From NCBI GenBank assembly GCA_016234525.1, contig JACRBK010000137.1:1-9530 (forward strand): a stretch of DNA of 9,530 nucleotides. Direction: 5' to 3'. Position 1 is the stretch's first letter; each line of letters opens with the position of its first letter. Position numbers and translations under genes: made by a program. Shown here one piece after another: positions 1-7,650 of the stretch. The notes below the pieces were generated by a model that was not told where the DNA came from, did no database searches, and was given only the letters and a program-made list of their open reading frames with translations. This DNA comes from Chloroflexota bacterium. GTDB lineage: Bacteria; Chloroflexota; Anaerolineae; Aggregatilineales; Aggregatilineaceae.

Positions 1-92
1 AGCCCATTCATGATCTCGACACATAACCACGCATCGTCAAAGAGCGTCCCGTTCCAATCCCAGATGACGTGTTTGTAATGACTGTTAGGCAT
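1..92 (-). CDS. HAD-superfamily hydrolase, N-terminal fragment (runs off left edge)
   Basis: Only the first 30 codons are in the window. The gene starts with ATG at 92 and continues past base 1. The peptide begins MPNSHYKHVIWDWNGTLFDD, the first motif of haloacid-dehalogenase-type phosphatases (hydrophobic strand, then DxDGTL). Asp12 would be the nucleophile that forms the phospho-aspartate. The second acidic position of the motif is Asn14 here instead of Asp, a DWNGT variant I associate with phosphoglycolate-phosphatase-like members. The substrate cannot be told from this fragment. The start follows the cysS stop by 3 bases and is in the same frame (TAG ATT ATG), so the two genes are surely co-transcribed. 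No Shine-Dalgarno sequence is visible in the cysS tail, so translation may depend on re-initiation. The family call is fairly sure and the specific function is unknown. Confidence 0.75.
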   Translation of the reverse strand, partial: MPNSHYKHVIWDWNGTLFDDAWLCVEIMNG

Positions 93-95
93 AAT

Positions 96-1475
<1,380 letters not shown>

Positions 1476-1512
1476 GAGCACCGTCCATTGGATACCAGAA
1501 CACAAAGCGCAG

Positions 1513-1532
1513 TCACGGATCATAACCCGTGA
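1513..1532. repeat. Perfect 6-bp inverted repeat over the cysS -10 box
   Basis: TCACGG (1513-1518) and CCGTGA (1527-1532) are exact reverse complements separated by 8 bases that contain most of the predicted -10 box of cysS. The placement would suit a repressor operator. A 6-bp match can also arise by chance in a region this short, so a regulatory role is only a possibility. Confidence 0.4.
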
Positions 1533-1546
1533 AATTAAGTTTTCAA
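1519..1546 (-). promoter_or_regulatory. Candidate sigma-70-type promoter of cysS
   Basis: On the minus strand, TTGAAA (1541-1546) and TATGAT (1519-1524) are separated by 16 bases. This is close to the TTGACA/TATAAT consensus. Transcription would begin near 1512, giving a leader of about 37 bases before the ATG at 1475. That leader is too short for a T-box riboswitch. A weak GGA lies about 11 bases before the start codon. The promoter is predicted from sequence only. Confidence 0.55.
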
Positions 1547-1583
1547 GAGGCAGTCAAAGAGAGGGGGGAAGTTTGATTTTGTA

Positions 1584-1605
1584 GGGGCGCTGCTTGCCGC
1601 GCCCC
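1584..1605. repeat. GC-rich hairpin / palindromic repeat between xylB and cysS
   Basis: GGGGCGC (1584-1590) and GCGCCCC (1599-1605) form a perfect 7-bp stem with an 8-base loop, 24 bases beyond the xylB stop codon. It lacks a following T-tract on either strand (TACAAAAT on the minus side), so it is not a textbook intrinsic terminator. It may still pause transcription or protect the 3' end of the xylose mRNA. The flanking GTAGGGGCGC is typical of dispersed palindromes that I associate with intergenic regions of Chloroflexi. That link is from memory and was not checked here. Confidence 0.5.
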
Positions 1606-1628
1606 ATATCATTTGCAGAATTATCCCA

Positions 1629-3119
1629 CTACAGCGCTGCCTGGCGGTCAAACGCGGGCTTGAGCATGGGATACAGGTCGCGGTATAAGCCATACACGGA
1701 TTCATAGGCGCTGACGCTGGTTCCCGGCTCGACACGCTCACCGAGTTTGACGGTGGTCTGCGCCGCCGTTAACACATCCGGCCAAACGCCGCCGCCCACG
1801 CCCGCCAACAGCGCCGCACCATAAGCCGCCCCTTCGATGGCTTCTGCTACGACCAGCGGCACACCTAACACATCCGCCATGATCTGCCGCCAGACCTGAC
1901 TTTTTGCGCCGCCGCCGCTGACCCGTACCTCAGTGATTGCGCCAGGGCTGGCCTGTTTGATCAGTTCGAAGCTGTCCCGCAGACCAAACGCGACGCCTTC
2001 CATCACGGCGCGAGTCAGGTGGGCGCGCGTATGCCGCACCGTGAGACCGACAAAAGCGCCCCGCGCCAACGGATCGGGGTGGGGGGTGCGTTCGCCGCTT
2101 AGATAAGGCAGGAACACTAATCCTTCGCAGCCGGGCGGAACATCTCCCGCTTCAGCCGTCAGCGCGCCAAAATCGACCTGCGGCGCGAGGGTATCACGAT
2201 ACCATTGCAGGCTTCCGGCGGCGCTGAGCATCACGCCCATAAAATGCCATTGACCGGGAACAGAATGGCAAAAAGCGTGCAGCCGGCCTTCCGGTTCATA
2301 GGCATAACTCGACAGCGGCGCAAAGACAACGCCTGACGTTCCCACCGTGAGCGCGATAATCCCCGGCTGCACGGCTCCAACCCCAGTAGCTTGCGCAGCC
2401 TGATCCCCACCCCCACCGACGACCGGAATCCCAGCTTTTAAGCCGGTGATCTGCGCGGCGGCTTCGCTCACTACACCGGTTACTGCCGGACCTTCATACA
2501 ATTTCGGCAGCCATTCCTGCGGGATATTCAATTCTTTGAGCACGGCTTCGGACCAGCGGCGATGGGCAACATCCAGCAGCACCATGCCCGCCCCATCCGC
2601 GAGATCGGTGGCATAATCGCCGGTGAGTTTGAAACGGACATAATCTTTCGGCAGCAGCACATGCGCGATCTTGGCATAAACTTCCGGCTCGTGGTTGCGC
2701 ACCCACAGAATTTTCGGGGCAGTGAAGCCGGTCAGGGCGCGGTTGCCGGTCAGTTGAATCAACCGCTTGGCCCCAATGATCTGTGTCATGGCATCACATT
2801 CGGCCTGGGTGCGCTGGTCGTTCCACAAAATCGCCGGACGCAGCACTTCATTTTTTGCGTCCAGACAAACCAGCCCATGCATTTGTCCGGTTAAACCAAT
2901 CGCCTGAATCGCGTTCGCCGCGTTGGTTTTTGCCAGCACCGCGCGGATCGATTCGACCATCCCTTCCCACCAATCCGCCGGATTTTGCTCACTCCACAAG
3001 GGATACGGCTGGCTGATCGGGTGCGGGGCGGTATGGCTGGCGACAACGGCGCCGGTTTCATCAATTAACAGGGCTTTTGAGCCAGTTGTGCTGACATCTA
3101 GACCCAGTAAATATTTCAT
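1629..3119 (-). CDS. xylB: Xylulokinase (FGGY family)
   Basis: Phosphorylates D-xylulose with ATP to xylulose 5-phosphate, the second step of the isomerase pathway for xylose. The 496 residues fit the family (about 480-510). Visible motifs are the N-terminal phosphate loop LGLDVSTTGSK (5-15), the sugar-site segment GQMHGLV (78-84), LWNDQR (98-103), GGGGDQ (235-240) with the predicted catalytic base Asp239, the GTSG phosphate loop (260-263) and the adenosine motif SGGGAKS (401-407), followed by EGAAYGAALL. The MHG signature and the xylA neighbour separate it from glycerol and gluconate kinases. I placed the start at ATG 3119 because GGAGG lies 5 bases upstream. A second in-frame ATG at 3131 is part of the region just ahead of that ribosome site and is unlikely to be used. 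The gene begins 16 bases after xylA and must be in the same mRNA. Confidence 0.95.
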   Translation of the reverse strand: MKYLLGLDVSTTGSKALLIDETGAVVASHTAPHPISQPYPLWSEQNPADWWEGMVESIRAVLAKTNAANAIQAIGLTGQMHGLVCLDAKNEVLRPAILWNDQRTQAECDAMTQIIGAKRLIQLTGNRALTGFTAPKILWVRNHEPEVYAKIAHVLLPKDYVRFKLTGDYATDLADGAGMVLLDVAHRRWSEAVLKELNIPQEWLPKLYEGPAVTGVVSEAAAQITGLKAGIPVVGGGGDQAAQATGVGAVQPGIIALTVGTSGVVFAPLSSYAYEPEGRLHAFCHSVPGQWHFMGVMLSAAGSLQWYRDTLAPQVDFGALTAEAGDVPPGCEGLVFLPYLSGERTPHPDPLARGAFVGLTVRHTRAHLTRAVMEGVAFGLRDSFELIKQASPGAITEVRVSGGGAKSQVWRQIMADVLGVPLVVAEAIEGAAYGAALLAGVGGGVWPDVLTAAQTTVKLGERVEPGTSVSAYESVYGLYRDLYPMLKPAFDRQAAL

Positions 3120-3124
3120 GGTTT

Positions 3125-3129
3125 CCTCC
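3125..3129 (-). promoter_or_regulatory. Shine-Dalgarno of xylB (decides the start)
   Basis: GGAGG on the minus strand, followed by AAACC and then ATG at 3119. The 5-base spacing and full match to the anti-SD core favour 3119 over the in-frame ATG at 3131, whose next codons are GAG GAA and overlap this site. Confidence 0.8.
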
Positions 3130-3135
3130 AAGCTC

Positions 3136-4302
3136 TTAACGCACGCCGAGCAGTAATTCGATAGTCAGTTGATCGAGCTGTTCGTACATCAAATCGCGCT
3201 GCGCCAACGCCACCCGGTCAAACGACTCGGTTTTGAGACGATTGGCTTTGTCGGTGCTGTAACCCCCCGTCGACCAGCGATAAGCGCCGTCGTCCGCGTT
3301 GATCTGCGCCAGCAGCGCTTGAATCTCAGGATCGGCATTAAATTTCTCTGCTTTTTCCTTGAGGATCAAATAGGTGCGCATACAACCGCGCGCGAACGCT
3401 TTCACCCCTGCGGGACCATCGGTGCGATAAGCGTGGGCGTCGAAGTGCAGCGAGCCGGAATATTTCACATCTTCGAGGAACTTGACCAGGAAAAAGGCCT
3501 GTTTAATCATCTCCGCCCCAAAGCGGAAGTCTTGATCGTAACGCCCGAAAAGTTGATCGTTCAGGTCGATGTGGAACAGTTTCCCCGCATCCCACGCCTG
3601 CGCGACGGCGTGCATAAAGTTAAGGCCCGCCATGTGTTCGTGCGCCACTTCGGGATTCACCCCGACCATTTCAGGATGAGCGAGAGTAGCAATAAAACCG
3701 AGCATCGCGCCGGTGGTCGGCAGATAGATATTGCCGCGTGGTTCATTCGGCTTGGCTTCGAGCGCAAATTTCAGATCGTATTTCTGGTCCAGTGCATAGT
3801 CGCACAAGAAGTTGAGGGCCTCGCGGAAGCGTTTGCCCGCCTCCAGCGCGCTTTTGCTGGCGTCGGTTTCGGTCCCTTCGCGCCCACCCCAAAAGACATA
3901 CACCTTCGCGCCCAATTCAACGCCGAGATCAATCGCGTGCATGGTTTTGTGCAGCGCATAAGCGCGCACTTTGGGATCGTTAGACGTAAACGCGCCATCT
4001 TTAAACACCGGGTCGCTGAACAAGTTCGTCGTCGCCATCGGGACAACCAGGCCGGTATCGGCCAGTGCCTTCTTGAAATCTGCCACAATACGATTTCGTT
4101 CGGCAGGGGTAGCCGTGATCGGCACGAGGTCGTTATCGTGAAAATTCACGCCATACGCGCCTACTTCGGCCAGCAGGTGAACGATCTGGACGGGCGAGAT
4201 GATCGGGCGTACTTCGCTCCCGAACGGATCGCGTCCGGCGTTGCCCACCGTCCACAGCCCAAAAGTAAAACGATGTTCGGGTTTCGGATCATAATTTCCC
4301 AC
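3136..4302 (-). CDS. xylA: Xylose isomerase, class I (Thermus/actinobacterial type)
   Basis: Converts D-xylose to D-xylulose in the cytoplasm and needs two divalent metal ions. The 388-residue length matches the short class I enzymes. The residues known from Streptomyces enzymes all appear, shifted by one: His55 and Asp58 (FHDNDL), Glu182 and Lys184, Glu218 and His221 (NPEVAHE), Asp246 (HIDLND), Asp256 and Asp258 (YDQD), and Asp288 (HFDAH). The N-terminal [20 protein letters not shown] and C-terminal QLDQL...LLGVR are very close to the Thermus enzyme as I recall it. One oddity is Ala183 where the family signature has Pro (E-A-K-P-N-E-P). I chose GTG 4302 because AAAGGAG lies 8 bases upstream. 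A longer reading from a GTG at 4332 would bury that ribosome site inside the gene. xylB follows after 16 bases. The promoter is probably the one before the ROK gene, since none is clear in the 79-base gap. Confidence 0.97.
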   Translation of the reverse strand: MGNYDPKPEHRFTFGLWTVGNAGRDPFGSEVRPIISPVQIVHLLAEVGAYGVNFHDNDLVPITATPAERNRIVADFKKALADTGLVVPMATTNLFSDPVFKDGAFTSNDPKVRAYALHKTMHAIDLGVELGAKVYVFWGGREGTETDASKSALEAGKRFREALNFLCDYALDQKYDLKFALEAKPNEPRGNIYLPTTGAMLGFIATLAHPEMVGVNPEVAHEHMAGLNFMHAVAQAWDAGKLFHIDLNDQLFGRYDQDFRFGAEMIKQAFFLVKFLEDVKYSGSLHFDAHAYRTDGPAGVKAFARGCMRTYLILKEKAEKFNADPEIQALLAQINADDGAYRWSTGGYSTDKANRLKTESFDRVALAQRDLMYEQLDQLTIELLLGVR

Positions 4303-4310
4303 TTCAAAAT

Positions 4311-4317
4311 CTCCTTT
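4311..4317 (-). promoter_or_regulatory. Shine-Dalgarno of xylA (decides the GTG start)
   Basis: AAAGGAG on the minus strand, then ATTTTGAA, then GTG at 4302. The 8-base spacing is ideal. The resulting protein starts with the short [16 protein letters not shown] N-terminus usual for the family, against the alternative GTG at 4332. Confidence 0.8.
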
Positions 4318-4350
4318 TATGAAATGCCTCACAGGTAAACTAACGGGTCA

Positions 4351-4370
4351 AGGCACGACAAGCCGCGCCT
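4351..4370 (-). other. Possible RNA stem-loop between the ROK gene and xylA
   Basis: In the transcribed (minus) sense, AGGCGCGG and TCGTGCCT can form an 8-bp stem with two G-U pairs around a CUUG loop, 12 bases after the ROK stop codon. There is no U-run after it, so full termination is unlikely. It could act as a processing or stability element that lets the enzyme part of the mRNA outlive the repressor part. That role is speculative. Confidence 0.3.
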
Positions 4371-4381
4371 GTTTTGTTGGT

Positions 4382-5620
4382 TTATTTGCGACCTAACACC
4401 CCATACAACGCCGGATCCGCCAAAATTGCCTGACAGATCACAGCCGCGCCGCCCATCACACAGGCATCTGAACTATACTGCGCCAGGGTGATCTGGGTGG
4501 CCTCGCGGTTCCAGCGCAGCGCACGCTGGCGCAGTTCTTTCTCGATCACCGGCAGCAAAAATTCCCCAGCCAGGCTGAGAATGCCGCCAAAAACAATCAG
4601 ATCGGGGTTGAGCGCGTTCACCAGCGAAGCGATCCCGATCCCCAGGCGGCGGCCCACATTCTCGAAAGCGGCGCGGGCGGCCCAATCTCCCGCGCGAGCA
4701 GCGTCGATCACCAGCGGGATCGACAGTTGATCGAGATCATTCACCTCGTCCAACACGCGCGAATGTCCCTGTTGGAGATAACGAAAAACCACGGACTGGC
4801 TGACTTGTGTTTCCCAACAGCCCCGGCTGCCGCAGTTGCACGGGTCGCCGTCCGGGTCCATCGTCATATGACCAAATTCCCCGGCAAAGCCGGTCGTCCC
4901 GCGCATCAACTGCCCATCGCGGACAAGCGCTCCCCCCAGGCCCACGCCCGCGCTGATAAACAACACCTCGTGATAGCCTTTCGCCGCGCCGAACAACGTT
5001 TCACCGAGCGCTGCCATATTCGCTTCGTTGTCCACAAAGACCGGCACGCCTTCAAACGCATTCGATAAAATGTCACGCAGGGGAACATCTCGCCATTGCA
5101 GGTTGGGCGCAAACAACAAGGTGCCGCTGGATTGGTCGATCAAACCCGGCACGCCCAACGCCAGACCGAGCAGCCCGCCGCAGCCGTCGCAGCGTGTCTG
5201 CCCTTCATTGGCCGCCTGACGCAGAAGCGCGACCACCCGATCTAAAATCGCCTGCTGATCGTGGGTGCGCGTGCTTTCTCGGTGACGCCAGATCACCTCT
5301 GCGCCGAAATTCGTACACACCACCGAAATAAAATCCACGCCTAACTCACAGCTAAGCAAAAATCCCGCCTGAGGATTGAGTTCCAGCATAATCGAAGGGC
5401 GTCCCACGCTGCCCGCCACCAGCCCGACCTCGCGCACGAAGCGCCGGTCAATGAGTTCCTGGATCAAACTGGATACGGTGGACTTGTTGAGGCCGGTCAT
5501 CTCAGCCAGGGCAGCGCGTGACAGCGGGGAATGCACAAACAAATGCTTGAGGATCAGCGAGAGGTTAATCTCTCGTACCAGGGCCTGGTCGGCAGTTCGA
5601 AAAGTATTTTGGGGTGGCAT
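4382..5620 (-). CDS. xylR: ROK-family transcriptional repressor, XylR type
   Basis: Predicted xylose-responsive repressor of 412 residues. The N-terminus is a winged helix-turn-helix (about 12-65), with SRAALAEMTGLNKSTVS (34-50) as the core and the GRPS wing end at 73-76. A ROK sugar-binding domain follows: LGLALGVPGLID (151-162), GVGLGGALV (225-233), GEFGHM (247-252) and the zinc motif CNCGSRGCWE (261-270) with His251. At 198-201 it reads NEAN, where active ROK sugar kinases have N-D-x-N with a catalytic Asp. This supports a regulator and not a kinase. ATG 5620 is the first possible start in the frame, since a stop codon lies 6 bases further upstream. It has no clear Shine-Dalgarno. The gene leads an operon with xylA and xylB and has a XylR-like operator over its own promoter. 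An extra Cys144-x-x-Cys147 pair is of unknown meaning. The family is certain. The xylose specificity is inferred from context and operator. Confidence 0.9.
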   Translation of the reverse strand: MPPQNTFRTADQALVREINLSLILKHLFVHSPLSRAALAEMTGLNKSTVSSLIQELIDRRFVREVGLVAGSVGRPSIMLELNPQAGFLLSCELGVDFISVVCTNFGAEVIWRHRESTRTHDQQAILDRVVALLRQAANEGQTRCDGCGGLLGLALGVPGLIDQSSGTLLFAPNLQWRDVPLRDILSNAFEGVPVFVDNEANMAALGETLFGAAKGYHEVLFISAGVGLGGALVRDGQLMRGTTGFAGEFGHMTMDPDGDPCNCGSRGCWETQVSQSVVFRYLQQGHSRVLDEVNDLDQLSIPLVIDAARAGDWAARAAFENVGRRLGIGIASLVNALNPDLIVFGGILSLAGEFLLPVIEKELRQRALRWNREATQITLAQYSSDACVMGGAAVICQAILADPALYGVLGRK

Positions 5621-5650
5621 AGGCTTTTAGAAAAAACAACTTTGTCAATG

Positions 5651-5678
5651 ATTATAATTAGTTGGTTGGTGCAACCAA
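5651..5678 (-). promoter_or_regulatory. Promoter of the xylR-xylA-xylB operon
   Basis: A perfect -10 box TATAAT (minus strand, 5651-5656) stands 16 bases from TTGGTT (5673-5678), a weak -35. Transcription would start near 5644, leaving a leader of about 24 bases before the ATG at 5620. The -35 and the spacer lie almost wholly within the operator palindrome, so repressor binding would block RNA polymerase. This is a prediction from spacing and consensus. Confidence 0.7.
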
Positions 5679-5682
5679 CTAA
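5658..5682. promoter_or_regulatory. XylR-type operator (25-bp interrupted palindrome)
   Basis: The arms TTAGTTGGTTG (5658-5668) and CAACCAACTAA (5672-5682) are exact 11-bp reverse complements around GTG. From memory, the Firmicutes XylR operator has the same 11-3-11 layout and the same TTAGTT...AACTAA ends, with TTAGTTTGTTT and CAACAAACTAA as arms. The site begins one base upstream of the -10 box and covers the -35 of the ROK gene promoter. The natural reading is autorepression of the operon by the adjacent ROK protein, relieved by xylose. I found no second full copy in the window. A lone half-site AAACTAA lies at 4337-4343, upstream of xylA. Confidence 0.85.
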
Positions 5683-5847
5683 CTCTATTGTAGCGTTTAA
5701 CCTGTCTGCAAGTCAAGAAGATTCGACCACCAATCTGATTATCCGGAATAGCTGATCCCCCCTCTGGTTGCTGGAAATCTGACTTCTTGCAACGGGCGCA
5801 GAATGCGGGAAAATGGGGCGCAGTGTTGTTGTGTTTATACAACTTGC
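5683..5847. other. Intergenic stretch upstream of the alpha/beta hydrolase
   Basis: Together with the operator region this separates the divergently read xylR and hydrolase genes. I looked for plus-strand promoters and found none that is convincing. TTGCAA at 5787-5792 has only a poor -10 partner, and TTATAC at 5835-5840 has no good -35. No RNA gene, repeat family or gene remnant is apparent. Confidence 0.5.
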
Positions 5848-5852
5848 AGAGG
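5848..5852 (+). promoter_or_regulatory. Shine-Dalgarno of the alpha/beta hydrolase (decides the start)
   Basis: AGAGG followed by 8 bases and the ATG at 5861. This favours 5861 over the in-frame ATG at 5813, which has no comparable site and would add 16 residues ahead of the basic stretch and membrane segment. Confidence 0.7.
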
Positions 5853-5860
5853 AAATAGAA

Positions 5861-6754
5861 ATGAAATTGAAGCTGCCAAGCCGCAAACGCGCTTTACGCT
5901 GGCTGGTCATTGGGATCGTGACTCTGATTATTGGGGTATATCTGCTCTTGCCCATTGGGTTTGGGATCGTGGTTGTTTTTCCCTATAAAGAGTCGGTGGG
6001 TGATCCGCCGGAGGGGTTTGAAACTATCTCGTTAAAAACCGCCGATCATGTGACGTTGGCGGCATGGTATCGCCCTCCGGCGAACGGCGCAGCGATTATC
6101 TTGATTCATGGGGCAGGCGGATCGCGGGAAAGTATGCGCGGGTATGCGGATATGCTGGTCCAAGAGGGGTACGGCGTGTTGGCGCTGGACCTGCGCGGAC
6201 ATGGGACGAGCAAAGGCGGAACTAACCGTCTGGGCTGGCAGGGCACGCGCGATGTGAGCGCTGCGGTTGAATTTTTGCTGACACAAGAGGACGTTAAAAC
6301 GATTGGCGCGTTAGGATCATCGCTGGGCGGCGAGGTGCTGCTCGGCGCGGCCTCAGAAGTTCCGGCGCTACAAGCGATTATCGCTGACGGCGCGACTCAT
6401 CGCTGTCTCGATGAACTGCGCGCGCTGCCTAAAGAACGCCCGCTCGTGCGGAATTTTGTGCCGCGCGTGATGTATGCGACGGTGCAGGTTCTCAGCGGAG
6501 ATGAGCCGCCCAAGCCGCTGCTCGACTCGATGATCGAGGCTGACTCGACGGTATTTATGCTGATCGCGGCGGGCAAAAACGATCAGGAAATAGACTATAA
6601 CGAACTGTTTGCCGAAAAACTGGGCGACCGGGCGAGCCTGTGGATTGCGCCGGGTGTATCGCATACCGGCGCGTTCAAACAGTATCGTGACGAATACCAA
6701 CAGCGGGTGATCGCGTTTTTCGATGCGGCGCTGTTGAACGAAGACGAAGGCTAG
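5861..6754 (+). CDS. Membrane-anchored alpha/beta hydrolase
   Basis: A 297-residue serine hydrolase of the alpha/beta fold. The N-terminus is basic (KLPSRKR), followed by one long hydrophobic segment (about 13-40). This fits an inner-membrane anchor with the catalytic domain outside the cytoplasm. The topology is inferred. The oxyanion segment is HGAGGSRE (83-90), the strand motif LDLRGHGTS (109-117), and the nucleophile elbow GSSLGG (152-157) with Ser154. His268 in VSHTG is the likely catalytic histidine. The acid is probably Asp241 in the GKNDQ stretch. The layout resembles YfhR/BEM46-like or dienelactone-hydrolase-like proteins, but the substrate (ester, acyl or peptide) cannot be told. 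It is the only plus-strand gene. It diverges from the xylose operon and converges on the hydrogenase operon with 13 bases between stop codons. Nothing ties it functionally to either. Confidence 0.9.
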   Translation: MKLKLPSRKRALRWLVIGIVTLIIGVYLLLPIGFGIVVVFPYKESVGDPPEGFETISLKTADHVTLAAWYRPPANGAAIILIHGAGGSRESMRGYADMLVQEGYGVLALDLRGHGTSKGGTNRLGWQGTRDVSAAVEFLLTQEDVKTIGALGSSLGGEVLLGAASEVPALQAIIADGATHRCLDELRALPKERPLVRNFVPRVMYATVQVLSGDEPPKPLLDSMIEADSTVFMLIAAGKNDQEIDYNELFAEKLGDRASLWIAPGVSHTGAFKQYRDEYQQRVIAFFDAALLNEDEG

Positions 6755-6767
6755 ACGATCCGGATTA

Positions 6768-7289
6768 TTACGCGGATAATTCGCCCGCCAGCGTTTGGAC
6801 GAGGTCTTCTAACGCTTGCTGAACCACCAATGACAACGGCTCGTCAAACAGGTTGCGAGCGGGCTGAATGCCCAACAGCACCACCTGACAATCGATCTCT
6901 GCCGTCAGGAAACGGGCCAGCATGTGCAGGGGGAGGGTATGCGTGGAGGCGCTCAGGCCGGTGGTATCTTGCCAATCGAGCCAGCGGATCGTGCCGGGTT
7001 CTTCGTTCATCTGCGCGGCATCGACCAGCAGCACCAGATCGGGGCGGAAAACACGCAGCGCGCCGGTCTGGTTTTCGGGAGCAGGCCCGGCATCGATCAC
7101 CACAACCTGCTCCCGGTGAGCTAACAGAGGAATCAAAGCGCGGGCAGCGGCAATTCCGGCAGCATCATCCCCGCCGAATTCATTCCCGATGCCCACAATC
7201 GCCGTGCGAAACTGGGGGTTAGACGCCCGCAGGCTCGCCGTTTTCTGCGTCAGATTCGTCTTCCATAACAGATTCGACATCGGAAGCAT
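6768..7289 (-). CDS. hycI: Hydrogenase maturation endopeptidase, HycI type
   Basis: Cytoplasmic peptidase that removes the C-terminal tail of a [NiFe] hydrogenase large subunit after nickel insertion. The residues that bind the metal probe in E. coli HycI (Asp16, Asp62, His90) correspond to Asp42 in GNEFGGDDAAG, Asp90 in LLVDAAQM and His117 in STHTLPL. The segments DAGPAPEN (66-73) and VVLLGIQP (136-143) are specific to the HycI branch. Length is 173 residues from ATG 7289. An ATG at 7280 (MSNLLWK) is equally possible, and neither has a visible ribosome site. The start lies about 60-70 bases inside the ferredoxin gene, so translation is probably coupled. It is the last gene of the hydrogenase operon, and its presumed substrate is the large subunit encoded three genes upstream. 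A coenzyme F420-reducing-hydrogenase-type protease is a less likely alternative. Confidence 0.93.
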   Translation of the reverse strand: MLPMSNLLWKTNLTQKTASLRASNPQFRTAIVGIGNEFGGDDAAGIAAARALIPLLAHREQVVVIDAGPAPENQTGALRVFRPDLVLLVDAAQMNEEPGTIRWLDWQDTTGLSASTHTLPLHMLARFLTAEIDCQVVLLGIQPARNLFDEPLSLVVQQALEDLVQTLAGELSA

Positions 7290-7650
7290 GACCGTAATAG
7301 ACGGTAAATTTATCCTTATTCAGCGCGGCCAATTCCCATTCGTTATTGGCCATCGAGAGACAATCCTGGCGGCAGCTTACCACACACTGCGAACAGAATG
7401 TGCAGTGATCAACCTGGTAACGAAAGACAAAACGTTTGGCTTTTTTGTCCAGCACGATGATCTTGATCGCATCTGCCGGGCAGTCTTTCGCGCACAGGCC
7501 ACAGCCGGTGCAGTTCTCAAGATTCCAATGCAGTTTGCTGCGCAGTTGATCGGGCGCGCTCAATCGCACGAAGGGGTAACGCTGGGTCGCGGGGGACTTC
7601 ACCAGCGACTCCAGTGCATCTTTCCACATCATCGTGAGTTTTACTTTCAT
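7219..7650 (-). CDS. Two-cluster [4Fe-4S] ferredoxin subunit of group 4 hydrogenase (HycF/EchF/NuoI-like)
   Basis: A 143-residue electron-transfer subunit, expected to sit on the cytoplasmic side of the complex and pass electrons from ferredoxin toward the [NiFe] centre. It carries two CxxCxxCxxxC motifs: Cys47, 50, 53, 57 (CTGCGLCAKDCP) and Cys83, 86, 89, 93 (CTFCSQCVVSC). Each would bind one [4Fe-4S] cluster. Cys97 is extra. The N-terminal 40 residues match the usual lead of these subunits (short amphipathic helix, then YPF). The C-terminus is acidic (VMEDESDAENGE). I chose ATG 7650. It overlaps the TGA of the NuoH-like gene as ATGA, and GGGAGG lies 10 bases upstream. A longer reading from 7722 would overlap that gene by 75 bases. 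Hydrogenase and complex I versions are alike, and the neighbours make this the hydrogenase type. Confidence 0.93.
   Translation of the reverse strand: MKVKLTMMWKDALESLVKSPATQRYPFVRLSAPDQLRSKLHWNLENCTGCGLCAKDCPADAIKIIVLDKKAKRFVFRYQVDHCTFCSQCVVSCRQDCLSMANNEWELAALNKDKFTVYYGHASDVESVMEDESDAENGEPAGV

Noticed and set aside
1476..1523. N-terminal extension of cysS from ATG 1523
   Set aside because: The ATG falls in the predicted -10 box and the added 16 residues are not part of the CysRS family N-terminus.
1476..1628. T-box riboswitch ahead of cysS
   Set aside because: The space is too short, and no T-box consensus or specifier stem is present.
3169..4338. A 389-codon open frame on the plus strand antisense to the whole of xylA
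   Set aside because: It mirrors a highly conserved enzyme with every catalytic residue in place. The antisense product is rich in Arg, His and Phe with no recognisable motif, as expected from a codon-bias shadow.
6755..6767. Bidirectional terminator between the convergent hydrolase and hydrogenase operon ends
   Set aside because: Only 13 bases separate the stops. The nearby ATTAT/ATAAT arms are AT-rich, short and inside the hycI coding end, so I cannot support a terminator.
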